This document shows positions 42,256 through 51,275 of a DNA stretch of 64,000 bases, piece by piece; the stretch's first letter is position 1, and every line of letters begins with the position of its first letter. This stretch comes from Xenorhabdus nematophila ATCC 19061. Lineage in GTDB: Bacteria > Pseudomonadota > Gammaproteobacteria > Enterobacterales > Enterobacteriaceae. Under the pieces are notes generated by a model. It was given only the letters and a program-made list of their open reading frames with translations, was not told the origin of the DNA and did not search any database. The translations under genes were made by a program, and so were the position numbers. The stretch covers positions 310,001-374,000 of the forward strand of contig NC_014228.1 in the NCBI RefSeq assembly GCF_000252955.1, read 5' to 3'.

Positions 42256-43100
42256 ATGCTTTTATTATCAATCTTGCTAGTCTGTGAAGCATTTCGAAAA
42301 ACCGTTCATTGGCAAAAAACGGACTACAAAAAATAACCATTCGGCGTGTAGAATAAGCGGCAATGCTAGATGAGCAGGACTCTCCACTTATGCTTTATCC
42401 TTACGATACGAATGACATTATCTACACTTATGGAGACAGTTTTAATACAAGGGCAATCCATAGTTATGATTGGGCAGATCACGCCCGTAAAGATGAAGTC
42501 AGCTTTCAGATAAGTTTTGGCTTTCCATTATTGCGGGGAATTGCTGGGGGCTTCTTATACCCAGCGTTCATGGTGGCAGCTCAGTAATAAGCAAGAGTCA
42601 TCGCCATTTCGTGAAACGAACGATGAGCCACAACTCTTTTTGGCTTGGCTGACTGACTATGAATTTGCGGGTTGGCACCTGCGGGAAATTGAGGCAGGGT
42701 TTAACCACCAGTCTAATGGTCGGCCGGAAGTAACTTCCGTAGCTGGAACCGCCTTTATGCCCGTTTCATGTTGCAAAATGGCAATTGGCAGGTAGATTTG
42801 AAACCCTGGTATCGCTTGCCTGAAAGTAACCGCCATGATGATAATTCAGACATGAGCTGTTATATGAGACATTACCGTCTGAAAGTGAGTTATGCTTGGG
42901 GAGACAGTGTATTCACCGTTCAGGGGCGCTATAACTGGAATAGCGGTTATGGCTCTGGAGAACTGGGCTGGAGTTATCCGATAGCGAAACATGTTCGTGT
43001 TTATACACAGTTATTCAGTGGCTATGGCGAATCAATGATTGACTATAATTTTAAGCAGACCCGTTTTGGTATCGGTGTCATGTTGAATGATATGCTGTAA
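42256..43100 (+). pseudogene. pldA: Degraded outer-membrane phospholipase A
   Basis: Fragments in several frames together match E. coli PldA over nearly its length: MLYPYDTNDIIYTYGD and YDWADHARKDEVSFQ (frame from 42363), LLGASYTQRSWWQLSN and SSPFRETN (shifted frame after about 42545), then MLQNGNWQVDLKPWY, NWNSGYGSGELGWSY and FGIGVMLND (third frame after about 42739). Lesions: a degraded signal-peptide region with stops before 42363, a deletion of about 17 nt near 42541-42545, and loss of one C near 42738. The catalytic His/Ser neighbourhood is thus split. Flanked by yigI and recQ as in E. coli. The surviving ends indicate recent decay. Confidence 0.93.
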
Positions 43101-43216
43101 TTGCTCCGCCAATCAGTCATTATGGTAATGATATATCACAATATATAGGTGCCGGGATCGCGTCTGTATTTTTACGATCTTTTTTAAGGTTTTTTTCAAG
43201 GATTGGTTTTTAAAGG

Positions 43217-45055
43217 TTGAATAAAAGCGTGTCTACCGCAGAACTCATCAGCACGGCATCGCTGGCTGAACAAACATTACGAAAAACATTCGGATACCAG
43301 CAATTCCGCCCGGGGCAGCAACAAGTCATCGACGCCGTTCTTGACGGGCTTGATTGTCTGGTAGTTATGCCAACGGGAGGCGGTAAGTCGCTGTGTTACC
43401 AAATCCCTGCACTGGTTAAAGATGGGTTGACGCTGGTCGTCTCTCCCTTGATTTCACTGATGAAAGATCAGGTTGATCAATTGCGGGCGAATGGCGTAGA
43501 AGCGGAATGCCTGAACTCAACCCAAAGCCGCGAGCAGCAATTTGATATTATTCAACGTTGTCGCCAAGGGAGCATTAAACTGCTCTATATTGCCCCTGAG
43601 CGGTTGGTGACAGATAACTTCCTTGAACAGCTTCACGATTGGCGACCTGTTGTGCTGGCTGTCGATGAAGCACATTGTATTTCCCAATGGGGGCATGATT
43701 TCCGCCCGGAATACCGGGCATTAGGGCAACTTCGCCGCCGATTCCCTAATCTTCCTGTGATTGCACTGACAGCGACGGCAGATAACACTACCCGTCAGGA
43801 TATTGTACGTTTGCTGGAGTTGCATGAACCGATTATTCATCTCAGCAGTTTTGACCGTCCGAATATTCGCTATACGCTGGTGGAAAAATATAAACCACTC
43901 GATCAGCTTTGGTCATTTGTCCGGGCTCAGCAGGGAAAGAGTGGAATCATTTACTGCAACAGCCGCACCAAAGTGGAAGAAACCGCGGAACGCCTGCAAA
44001 AGCGGGGACTCAGTGTTGCGCCTTACCATGCGGGGCTGGAAAACGATCAACGTGCATGGGTGCAAGACGCCTTTCAACGGGACGATTTACAGATAGTTGT
44101 GGCGACGGTTGCATTTGGTATGGGAATTAATAAACCCAATGTACGTTTTGTGGTGCACTTTAATATTCCCCGCAATATTGAATCTTATTATCAGGAAACC
44201 GGTCGGGCCGGGCGAGATGGCTTACCTGCTGAAGCGGTACTGTTTTATGATCCTGCGGATATGGTCTGGTTGCGTCGTTGTCTGGAAGAAAAACCGGCGG
44301 GTGAACAGCAAGATATTGAACGGCATAAACTGAACGCGATGGGGGCGTTTGCGGAAGCACAGACTTGCCGGCGTCTGGTACTGCTGAATTATTTCGGGGA
44401 AAGTCGGCAGAAAGATTGCGGTAACTGTGATATCTGCCTTGATCCCCCTAAACGCTACGATGGTCTGGTAGACGCGCAAAAAGCGCTATCCTGCATTTAT
44501 CGTGTTGGGCAACGCTTTGGGATTGGCTATATTGTAGAAGTACTGCGTGGTGCCAATAATCAACGCATTCGAGACTTCGGACACGACAAACTGCCCGTAT
44601 ATGGCATTGGCAAAGCGCAGAGCCAAGAACATTGGATGAGTGTTTTGCGTCAGCTTATTCATCTGGGGTTTATCAGCCAGAACATTGCTAATTATTCCGC
44701 GTTGCAACTGACAGAGGCTTCACGGCCTATATTAAAAGGTGAAGTCTCTTTACAACTTGCTGTACCCCGTATCCAAAGCCTGAAAAGCCGCAATCAGCAA
44801 CATAAATCTTACAGTGGCAATTATGATCGCAAATTATTTGCCAAGTTACGGAAATTGCGGAAATCCATTGCTGATGAGAACAACATTCCGCCTTTTGTTG
44901 TTTTCAATGATGTTACATTGATCGAGATGGCAGAACAGTATCCGGTAACGCCGAATGAACTTTTGCTGATTAATGGTGTTGGGCAACGCAAGCTGGAGCG
45001 TTTTGGGGACGCATTTATGGCGCTGATACGCGATCATTTCGAAGGATTTGAATAA
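43217..45055 (+). CDS. recQ: ATP-dependent DNA helicase RecQ
   Basis: 612 residues (609 in E. coli). Motif 0 [10 protein letters not shown], Walker [17 protein letters not shown] in [15 protein letters not shown], and [30 protein letters not shown] and [10 protein letters not shown] motifs are present. The RecQ-Ct zinc cysteines ([11 protein letters not shown]) and the C-terminal HRDC domain follow. 3'-5' helicase for recombination and fork processing. Start is TTG at 43217 or GTG at 43229; AAAGG at 43212-43216 abuts the first and is 12 nt from the second, so the exact start is open. Confidence 0.97.
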   Translation: MNKSVSTAELISTASLAEQTLRKTFGYQQFRPGQQQVIDAVLDGLDCLVVMPTGGGKSLCYQIPALVKDGLTLVVSPLISLMKDQVDQLRANGVEAECLNSTQSREQQFDIIQRCRQGSIKLLYIAPERLVTDNFLEQLHDWRPVVLAVDEAHCISQWGHDFRPEYRALGQLRRRFPNLPVIALTATADNTTRQDIVRLLELHEPIIHLSSFDRPNIRYTLVEKYKPLDQLWSFVRAQQGKSGIIYCNSRTKVEETAERLQKRGLSVAPYHAGLENDQRAWVQDAFQRDDLQIVVATVAFGMGINKPNVRFVVHFNIPRNIESYYQETGRAGRDGLPAEAVLFYDPADMVWLRRCLEEKPAGEQQDIERHKLNAMGAFAEAQTCRRLVLLNYFGESRQKDCGNCDICLDPPKRYDGLVDAQKALSCIYRVGQRFGIGYIVEVLRGANNQRIRDFGHDKLPVYGIGKAQSQEHWMSVLRQLIHLGFISQNIANYSALQLTEASRPILKGEVSLQLAVPRIQSLKSRNQQHKSYSGNYDRKLFAKLRKLRKSIADENNIPPFVVFNDVTLIEMAEQYPVTPNELLLINGVGQRKLERFGDAFMALIRDHFEGFE

Positions 45056-45099
45056 CAGAAGGGTATTGTTACCGAATAGAAGATCACAGAGGAAGATAA

Positions 45100-46098
45100 A
45101 TGGCACCTGAGAGATTGAAAGCAAGTTGGTTAAACCGCGAACCTCAATTCTCTGCTTTTACCAATGGATTATTGCTGGATTTCTGGCAAACGAGGGAAGA
45201 GCGGCAATTTACAGGTGTTGATGATGTGCCAATCCATTATGTCTCTTTCTGTGCTCCTCATCATGACAAAACTCTGGTGATCTTACCGGGCCGCAGCGAA
45301 AGTTATGTGAAATACCCTGAAGTCGCCTACGATTTTTACCATCTGGGCTATGACATTTTCATTATTGACCACCGTGGTCAGGGGCGTTCAGGGCGAATGC
45401 TGGATGATCGACAAAAAGGCCATGTGGAAGTGTTCGATCATTATGTGGATGATTTTGCCAAATTTGTTGAACTGGAAGTGTCACCTCGTCTGCCTCATCG
45501 TTGTTACGCATTGGCTCACTCAATGGGTGGGGCAATCCTGAGCCGTTTCCTGTTGCGTCATCAAGAATCTGTTTTTCGTGCGGTGGTCTTATGTGCCCCT
45601 ATGTTTGGGATTAATTTACCCATCCCCCGCTGGCTGGCTAATTTTTTGGTTAATCAAGCAGAGCCTAATGTCAAGAGGCGTAACGCTTACGCATTATCAA
45701 CCGGGCATTGGCAGCCGTTGCCTTATTTGATCAATATATTAACGCACAGTTATGCACGTTATCAGCGATACTTACGCTATTATGCTGACTATCCGGAATT
45801 GCGTCTCGGCGGGCCGACCTATCATTGGATACGTGAAAGTATGCTGACAGGCGATTGTTTGATTGAGAATGCGGATAAAATTCAAACTCCACTCATCGTG
45901 TTGCAAGCGAGTGAAGATAAGGTAGTGAATAATCGGGAGCTACTGGCTTTTTGCGGATCACGACAAAAAGCGGGAACAGGAAAAAAAGAACAAAAACCCC
46001 TGGTTATCCAAGGCGCTCATCACGAAATCCTGTTCGAAAAAGATATATTGAGAGCTAAGGCCCTCAATGCAATTTGTGATTTTTTTGATAAGAACTGA
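45100..46098 (+). CDS. pldB: Lysophospholipase L2 PldB
   Basis: 332-residue alpha/beta hydrolase. Oxyanion region ILPGRSESYVKYPE, DHRGQGRSGRML, the nucleophile Ser in LAHSMGGAIL, and His in GAHHEILFEK near the end. It hydrolyses lysophospholipids on the cytoplasmic membrane. AGAGGA precedes the ATG. Intact, while its phospholipase neighbour pldA is broken. Confidence 0.95.
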   Translation: MAPERLKASWLNREPQFSAFTNGLLLDFWQTREERQFTGVDDVPIHYVSFCAPHHDKTLVILPGRSESYVKYPEVAYDFYHLGYDIFIIDHRGQGRSGRMLDDRQKGHVEVFDHYVDDFAKFVELEVSPRLPHRCYALAHSMGGAILSRFLLRHQESVFRAVVLCAPMFGINLPIPRWLANFLVNQAEPNVKRRNAYALSTGHWQPLPYLINILTHSYARYQRYLRYYADYPELRLGGPTYHWIRESMLTGDCLIENADKIQTPLIVLQASEDKVVNNRELLAFCGSRQKAGTGKKEQKPLVIQGAHHEILFEKDILRAKALNAICDFFDKN

Positions 46099-46166
46099 TT
46101 TAGCAAAAACCGCCGTAAACTGTAGCCCAATGCGGGCGATGAGCAGTCACTTTAGGAACTATAACT

Positions 46167-46967
46167 ATGTATCATGTTGTTGCTTCAGACTTAGATGGAA
46201 CTTTGTTGTCTCCCGACCATAAATTAACACCGTATACCAAGGAAACGCTGAACTTATTAATAACTCAAGGTGTTCACTTTATCTTTGCGACAGGACGTCA
46301 CCATGTTGATGTGGGGCAGATCCGTGATGGATTAGGCATTGATGCGTATATGATCACGTCTAATGGGGCAAGAGTTCATAATACTCAGAATGAACTGGTA
46401 TTCAGTCACAATTTAGATCCTGAGATAGCGCATGATTTGTGCTTACTAGAGTTTGATAATCCTGAGGTTCTGACTAACTACTTTAATAATGATGACTGGC
46501 TCATGAATCGTGAAGCGCCTGAACAAGCTGAGTTTTTTCAGGAGTCCGTTTTCCATTATCAACTTTTCCGCCGTGACAATTTCTCAACAGATGGTGTATG
46601 CAAAGTTTATTACACCAGTGACGACCATGATTATTTGGTGGATCTGGAAGGGCGAATTAAAGCGCGCTGGGGAGAAAAAGTTAATGTCAGTTTTTCACTG
46701 AGAAATTGCCTGGAAGTGATGTCGGGTGGTGTTTCCAAAGGCCATGCTCTGGAACAGGTTTGCCAATTCCTCGGATACCAATTGAATGATTGTATTGCGT
46801 TTGGTGATGGTATGAATGACAGGGAAATGCTGAGCGTAGCGGGTAAGGGTTGTATTATGCAGGGCGCACATCAGCGATTGAAAGATATTTTACCGGAGAT
46901 GGAAGTCATCGGTTCTAATGGTGATGATGCAGTTTCTCGTTATCTGCGGGGAATGTATCGGGTTTAA
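46167..46967 (+). CDS. yigL: HAD-IIB phosphatase YigL
   Basis: 266 residues, same as E. coli YigL. Motif I SDLDGTLLSPDH, motif III Lys in GVSKGHALE, and motif IV FGDGMNDREML identify a Cof-type HAD sugar/pyridoxal phosphatase. AGGAAC is 8 nt before the ATG. Followed by a strong terminator. Confidence 0.95.
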   Translation: MYHVVASDLDGTLLSPDHKLTPYTKETLNLLITQGVHFIFATGRHHVDVGQIRDGLGIDAYMITSNGARVHNTQNELVFSHNLDPEIAHDLCLLEFDNPEVLTNYFNNDDWLMNREAPEQAEFFQESVFHYQLFRRDNFSTDGVCKVYYTSDDHDYLVDLEGRIKARWGEKVNVSFSLRNCLEVMSGGVSKGHALEQVCQFLGYQLNDCIAFGDGMNDREMLSVAGKGCIMQGAHQRLKDILPEMEVIGSNGDDAVSRYLRGMYRV

Positions 46968-46990
46968 TGTTAATCATTTGAATAGACCAT

Positions 46991-47024
46991 AAAAAAACAG
47001 CATCTGATTAGGTGCTGTTTTTTT
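46991..47024. terminator. Terminator after yigL
   Basis: A7-CAGCATCT pairs with AGGTGCTG-T7 around a four-base loop, with one G-T wobble. The A and T flanks would let it act in both directions. Confidence 0.92.
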
Positions 47025-47489
47025 ATAGTTAATATTAATGGTGGTAATTAATAATTTAAGTTACTTATAAGAAATGTATTTTTAATTTCTAAATAAATAA
47101 ACGAAAGATAATTTATTTGAAAATGTATTTATTGTAATGTGTTTCTTATAACAAATTTCATCAGTATTAAATTCTTTTTTTATTTTAAGAAGAATTTAAA
47201 ATTGAATTATTTCTGATGGCGGTATTTTATGCCAAATTTTTAATTGTAATGCTGTTTTTTTTAAATATGAAACAATTATTATGGATTCATTTCAAAATTT
47301 ATTAATTACAAAAGTTAATTTTTCTCAGATAGTTGTGACGGGCATTCAATTATTGATTTCTTATATTTTAATATTCTACGCGAGTAGATAAATTTTCACA
47401 TAAAAAATTCATGAATCAGAATAGTATTTTTAGATATATTACGTTGGAATTGAAATTCTACTGTTCCAACATTCAGGGAATAACTTGCT
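47025..47489 (+). other. AT-rich gap before the MHS transporter
   Basis: 465 bases at the synteny breakpoint. The only frame with any shape is 36 codons at 47281-47391 (MDSFQNLLITKVNF, then a hydrophobic stretch IVVTGIQLLISYILIFYASR). It has no Shine-Dalgarno, so a small membrane protein is possible but unsupported. No other element recognised. Confidence 0.4.
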
Positions 47490-48887
47490 ATGCCGTATAA
47501 AAATACGGCGTTAGCTGTTGCTCAAAGGCAACACGCTTCTGAAGCGTATCTAACAACGAAAGAAGGACGAAAGGGCTTTTGGCGAGCCATTTTTTCCTGT
47601 TGGTTAGGCACAACAATAGAATATGCTGACTTTGCATTGTATGGCTTAGCAGCGGGAATTATTTTTGGCGATGTTTTTTTCCCCGAAATGACGCCTGCCG
47701 TTGCTCTTTTTGCCAGTTTTGCAACTTATTCTGTAGGATTTATCGCTCGTCCCATTGGGGCACTTGTGTTTGGGTGGTTAGGCGATCGCAAGGGGCGAAA
47801 AATCGTCATGATAATGACGGTTATTCTGATGAGTGTTTCAACAACACTCATTGGCCTTATTCCAAGTTACGCTCATATCGGCGCCTGGGCTCCTGCCTGT
47901 TTAGTTATGTTGCGTTTTATTCAAGGATTAGGGGCGGGAGCCGCACTATCCGGCGGCACAGTCATATTGGGAGAGTTTGCACCTCCGGCAAGACGTGGAT
48001 TAGTCTCGTCTGCTATTGCTTTGGGTTCGAATAGCGGGACATTATTGGCATCACTTGTTTGGTTACTGGTATTGACGATGGATAAAGAGAGTTTGCTGGA
48101 CTGGGGATGGCGTATTCCATTTCTATCCAGTGCGATAATTGCAATAGTTGCGCTCTATATTCGCCGGTACATGAGTGAAACACCGGTTTTTGAGCGTTAT
48201 AAAGAGATGTTGGCAGAACAGCGTTTACAAGCATTAACGGAAAATGAAAAGCGGCATACTGATGATGAACGCCGATCTTTCTGGCAACGTACCAAAGCAT
48301 TCTGGATTATGATGGGCTTACGAATTGGTGAAAATGGTCCATCTTATCTGGCTCAGGGCTTTATGATTGGTTATGTTGCCAATGTGTTGATGCTGGATAA
48401 ATTTACTCCTACGATAGCTGTATTTATTGCATCTATCCTGGGTTTTTTGATCATCCCCTTGGCGGGTTATCTATCCGATCGTTTTGGGCGCCGTATCATT
48501 TATCGTTGGTTCTGCCTATTACTCATCCTCTATGCCTTCCCTGCTTTTATCTTACTGGACAGCCGTGAACCCATGATTGTTATTCCGACGATTGTCATAG
48601 GAATGGGGCTGGCTTCCCTGGGTATTTTTGGCGCTCAGGCAGCATGGGGAGTAGAACTTTTTGGTGTCGCGAATCGTTATACCAAGATGGCTCTTGCAAA
48701 AGAGTTGGGGGCCGTGTTATCGGGAGGAACGGCACCATTGATTGCCTCGGCTTTATTCTCTTTTGCAGGGCATTGGTGGCCTATTGCCTGTTATTTTGCA
48801 TTGATGGCAAGTATTGGGTTTATCACGACATTCTTTGCGCCAGAAACACGTGGACGGGATCTCAACTTACTTGAGGATGCGATTTAG
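47490..48887 (+). CDS. MHS-family metabolite:H+ symporter
   Basis: 465 residues with 12 predicted membrane segments. The MFS cytoplasmic motif GWLGDRKGRKIVM lies between segments 2 and 3 and a second copy, YLSDRFGRRIIYR, near residue 330. FIQGLGAGAALSGG and the TIEYADFALYG start are typical of the metabolite:H+ symporters (ShiA/ProP/KgtP relatives). Substrate not predictable. AGGGA precedes the ATG. The LacI-type gene 78 bp downstream is the likely regulator or operon partner. Confidence 0.88.
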   Translation: MPYKNTALAVAQRQHASEAYLTTKEGRKGFWRAIFSCWLGTTIEYADFALYGLAAGIIFGDVFFPEMTPAVALFASFATYSVGFIARPIGALVFGWLGDRKGRKIVMIMTVILMSVSTTLIGLIPSYAHIGAWAPACLVMLRFIQGLGAGAALSGGTVILGEFAPPARRGLVSSAIALGSNSGTLLASLVWLLVLTMDKESLLDWGWRIPFLSSAIIAIVALYIRRYMSETPVFERYKEMLAEQRLQALTENEKRHTDDERRSFWQRTKAFWIMMGLRIGENGPSYLAQGFMIGYVANVLMLDKFTPTIAVFIASILGFLIIPLAGYLSDRFGRRIIYRWFCLLLILYAFPAFILLDSREPMIVIPTIVIGMGLASLGIFGAQAAWGVELFGVANRYTKMALAKELGAVLSGGTAPLIASALFSFAGHWWPIACYFALMASIGFITTFFAPETRGRDLNLLEDAI

Positions 48888-48965
48888 GGCCTATCTTATG
48901 GGGATAATGTCCTGAATTTTTATCCCTTTGAATTTCTATCTTAACCAGTGGACAACATAGATATC

Positions 48966-49973
48966 ATGAATTCACGTCTGAAAAGAGTGACACGTAGTGA
49001 TGTTGCGAAAGAAGCCGGAATCTCAGTGGCTGTCGTCAGTTATGTGATCAATGGTGGGCCACGGCCGGTTGCAGAAACAACTCGTCAACGTGTATTGGCG
49101 GCTATTCAAAAAACGGGATATAGGCCTAACAGTATTGCAAAGGCATTGGTTTCGGGTACAACTAATGCGTACGGGCTTATCTTGCCCAATATTGCCAATC
49201 CTTTTCTTTCTTCGGTTGCTCATGCTTTACAGCAAGAGGCATTCAAGCATGGGCAAGTCTTATTGCCCGGTGATTCGGGAGATAACCGTACCCGGGAGCG
49301 AGAATTAATCAATAACTTATTAAATCGTCAAATAGACGGCCTATTATACACCAGTGTTGATCGTCATCCGTATATCGACTTGATTCGGGCTAGTGGTACG
49401 CCTTGTGTTATGTTGGATTGGGTAAATGCGGGGTCAAACGTCAGTGCCATTCGTGTTAATGAACGAATCGCAGCTTTCAAAGTCACTCAGCATCTGATTC
49501 AGCATGGCAACCGTGATATTGCCATTATTTGTGGCCCCCTTGATATGTTAAATACGCAGGATCGGTTGTCTGGCTGGCGTGATGCCTTAATGCAGGCAAA
49601 TTTGACGGCACATGATGAATGGGTTTTTTCGACAGAATATACTCGTCAGGGCGGCTATGAAGCCACTTTGCAAATGTTAAAGGGAAAACGGCCTCGTGCT
49701 TTGTTTGCGACTAATGAATTACAGGCGTTCGGGTGCCTGCGTGCGTTGGCTGAAAATGGGATAGCTGTACCTGATGATATTGCACTGGTTTGTTTTAATG
49801 CCACCCAACAGTCGCAGTTTAATGTGCCTTCTTTGACAGCGGTACGTCAGCCAATCGACAAAATGGCACAAACCGCCATCGAAATATTGAGAACATGGAA
49901 TGGCCATGCACAAGAGCGTGAGTTTGAATTTGAATTACAGATTGGTGAATCTTGTGGTTGTAATCTAAGGTAA
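48966..49973 (+). CDS. LacI-family transcriptional regulator
   Basis: 335 residues. N-terminal helix-turn-helix and hinge: SDVAKEAGISVAVVSYVING, then RPNSIAKALVSGTTNAYGLI; the C-terminal periplasmic-binding-like effector domain includes LLYTSVDRHP, ICGPLDMLN, and DDIALVCFNAT. The effector is probably the substrate of the adjacent transporter. ATG at 48966 is preferred; GTG at 48948 is an in-frame alternative and neither has a clear Shine-Dalgarno. Confidence 0.92.
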   Translation: MNSRLKRVTRSDVAKEAGISVAVVSYVINGGPRPVAETTRQRVLAAIQKTGYRPNSIAKALVSGTTNAYGLILPNIANPFLSSVAHALQQEAFKHGQVLLPGDSGDNRTRERELINNLLNRQIDGLLYTSVDRHPYIDLIRASGTPCVMLDWVNAGSNVSAIRVNERIAAFKVTQHLIQHGNRDIAIICGPLDMLNTQDRLSGWRDALMQANLTAHDEWVFSTEYTRQGGYEATLQMLKGKRPRALFATNELQAFGCLRALAENGIAVPDDIALVCFNATQQSQFNVPSLTAVRQPIDKMAQTAIEILRTWNGHAQEREFEFELQIGESCGCNLR

Positions 49974-50001
49974 GGGATTTTGTCTGTAAATTGGGTAAAT
50001 C

Positions 50002-50038
50002 AATGTGGCAGTGTCATATTAAAATGATACTGCCACGT
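50002..50038 (+). terminator. Possible terminator after the lacI-type gene
   Basis: AATGTGGCAGTGTCAT and ATGATACTGCCACGTT form a long stem with two non-Watson-Crick positions. T residues appear only after a seven-base gap (AATCCCATTTTTT), so termination is uncertain. From here to 50350 the DNA is AT-rich with no gene seen. Confidence 0.45.
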
Positions 50039-50422
50039 TAATCCCATTTTTTATAAATAACACAGATAATTATAAAATTTAAAATAAAATGACTCACTAA
50101 CGAGTGTTAATCATAAATTAATATGTTTTATTTGCATGATAGATTTGTGTGTCACTCTGATATAGATATAGGAATATCTGTATTGATTCTGTATCTAATT
50201 TGATATTTGTAAGTATTTTTTCGCTCACTATCTGATAATGGCATAAATAGAGACGTGTTATCCTAATAACATGAGATAATAGACTTTAAACGAGAAAGAG
50301 GTATAAAATTCGTTATCCTTTTATAGTTTGACTGCTTTTCTTTTATCTAATTTAATCGGTATCTTAGTGTTCTAAAAAATTATGCCGAATTCTCAGGTCG
50401 TGCGCGTCGCCAAGAATATTGG

Positions 50423-50689
50423 ATGTTCTATTTATTTAACCTAATTGCAAGCGTAGCCCTGATTATATTAGGTTCAATAGTTGATGAAAATGCCGGTATC
50501 GCATTGCTTGCTGTTTATAGCATTGTGACTTTGATTCCAAATCTTGCAGTAACAGTACGCCGTCTTCATGATACTAATCATTCCGGCTGGTGGTTATTAA
50601 TTTCCATCATTCCATTCGCCAGTATTGTTTTATTAGTGTTTTACTGCACTGAAGGGACAACTGGTGAAGATCCTAAAAAAGTGGCTTAA
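50423..50689 (+). CDS. DUF805 membrane protein, N-terminally cut or pseudogene
   Basis: 88 residues from the first normal start codon, with DUF805 hallmarks NLAVTVRRLHDTNHSGWWLLI and three membrane segments. The reading frame continues upstream from 50423 to 50351 as FNRYLSVLKNYAEFSGRARR and QEYW, which is the conserved DUF805 N-terminus, but it opens after a TAA with TTT AAT CGG where ATG is expected. The start codon therefore seems lost, or a non-standard start is used. No function known for the family. Confidence 0.65.
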   Translation: MFYLFNLIASVALIILGSIVDENAGIALLAVYSIVTLIPNLAVTVRRLHDTNHSGWWLLISIIPFASIVLLVFYCTEGTTGEDPKKVA

Positions 50690-50730
50690 GATATAGCATT
50701 AATTAACCCTTTAGTTTTCCATGTAATATA

Positions 50731-50765
50731 AAACACTGCTTAAAATAATAGGCAGTGTTTTTTTT
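50731..50765 (+). terminator. Terminator after the DUF805 gene
   Basis: AAACACTGC pairs with GCAGTGTTT across a 12-nt loop, followed by a run of eight T. Confidence 0.85.
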
Positions 50766-50834
50766 ATTCCTAAAATAGTTTGTCATGGTCGAGAATGCCA
50801 ATCTTGTCCCTTATTTTCATTCATGGCTTACCAT

Positions 50835-50930
50835 ACTATATCCAAAGAATTTTAAGATGCTGTACGGCGGTAAGGAAATAAATCCTCAGGAGCATAGCTA
50901 ACTATGTGATTGGGGTGAGTAGGCGCAGCA
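50835..50930 (+). repeat. ERIC element, diverged copy
   Basis: The central AATCCTCAGGAGCATAGC, then CTATGTGATTGGGGTGAG and GCGCAGC line up with ERIC/IRU (AATCCCCAGGAGC...GTGACTGGGGTGAG). The left arm is recognisable (TTTAAGATGCTG...GGCGG) but the right arm past 50930 is lost or diverged. Confidence 0.75.
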
Positions 50931-50976
50931 CTCAATCCTCTTTAAAACAACGTGGCAATGCCCATTCCCTGTTTTT

Positions 50977-51156
50977 TTAGAGTGGCTTGACCATGATTTT
51001 GCCTTTCCGCTCTGCGGTTTTTTTCGCAGCAAGAAAACGTTTAAACATTTCAATCTTGCCCTGACGGATAGCACCGAAATTAATTTTTTCTTTATCAATA
51101 TAGCTAACATTATCAAATTGAACCAGTCCTGGAGTCATCTGTTTATGCGTATGCAT
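50977..51156 (-). CDS. Short cationic protein, unknown
   Basis: A 59-residue frame MHTHKQMTPGLVQFDNVSY... ending KGKIMVKPL, with 13 Lys/Arg against 5 Asp/Glu. The second half (KIEMFKRFLAAKKTAERKGK) looks like a basic amphipathic helix. AAGG lies 11 nt before the ATG; Met7 is an alternative start. It lies 119 bp downstream of, and on the same strand as, an MFS exporter, and ends beside an ERIC element. No family recognised. Codon use and regular composition suggest a real gene, but a leaderless peptide function is only speculation. Confidence 0.5.
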   Translation of the reverse strand: MHTHKQMTPGLVQFDNVSYIDKEKINFGAIRQGKIEMFKRFLAAKKTAERKGKIMVKPL

Positions 51157-51275
51157 ACAGTGTAGTACCTTATGAATTATATTTGATTAATGGATATAGT
51201 TTTGGGAAACCACATTTTATCCAAATAAAAAATCATAGATATAGCGCTATGTGTAACAGGTTGGTGTGTGATGCT

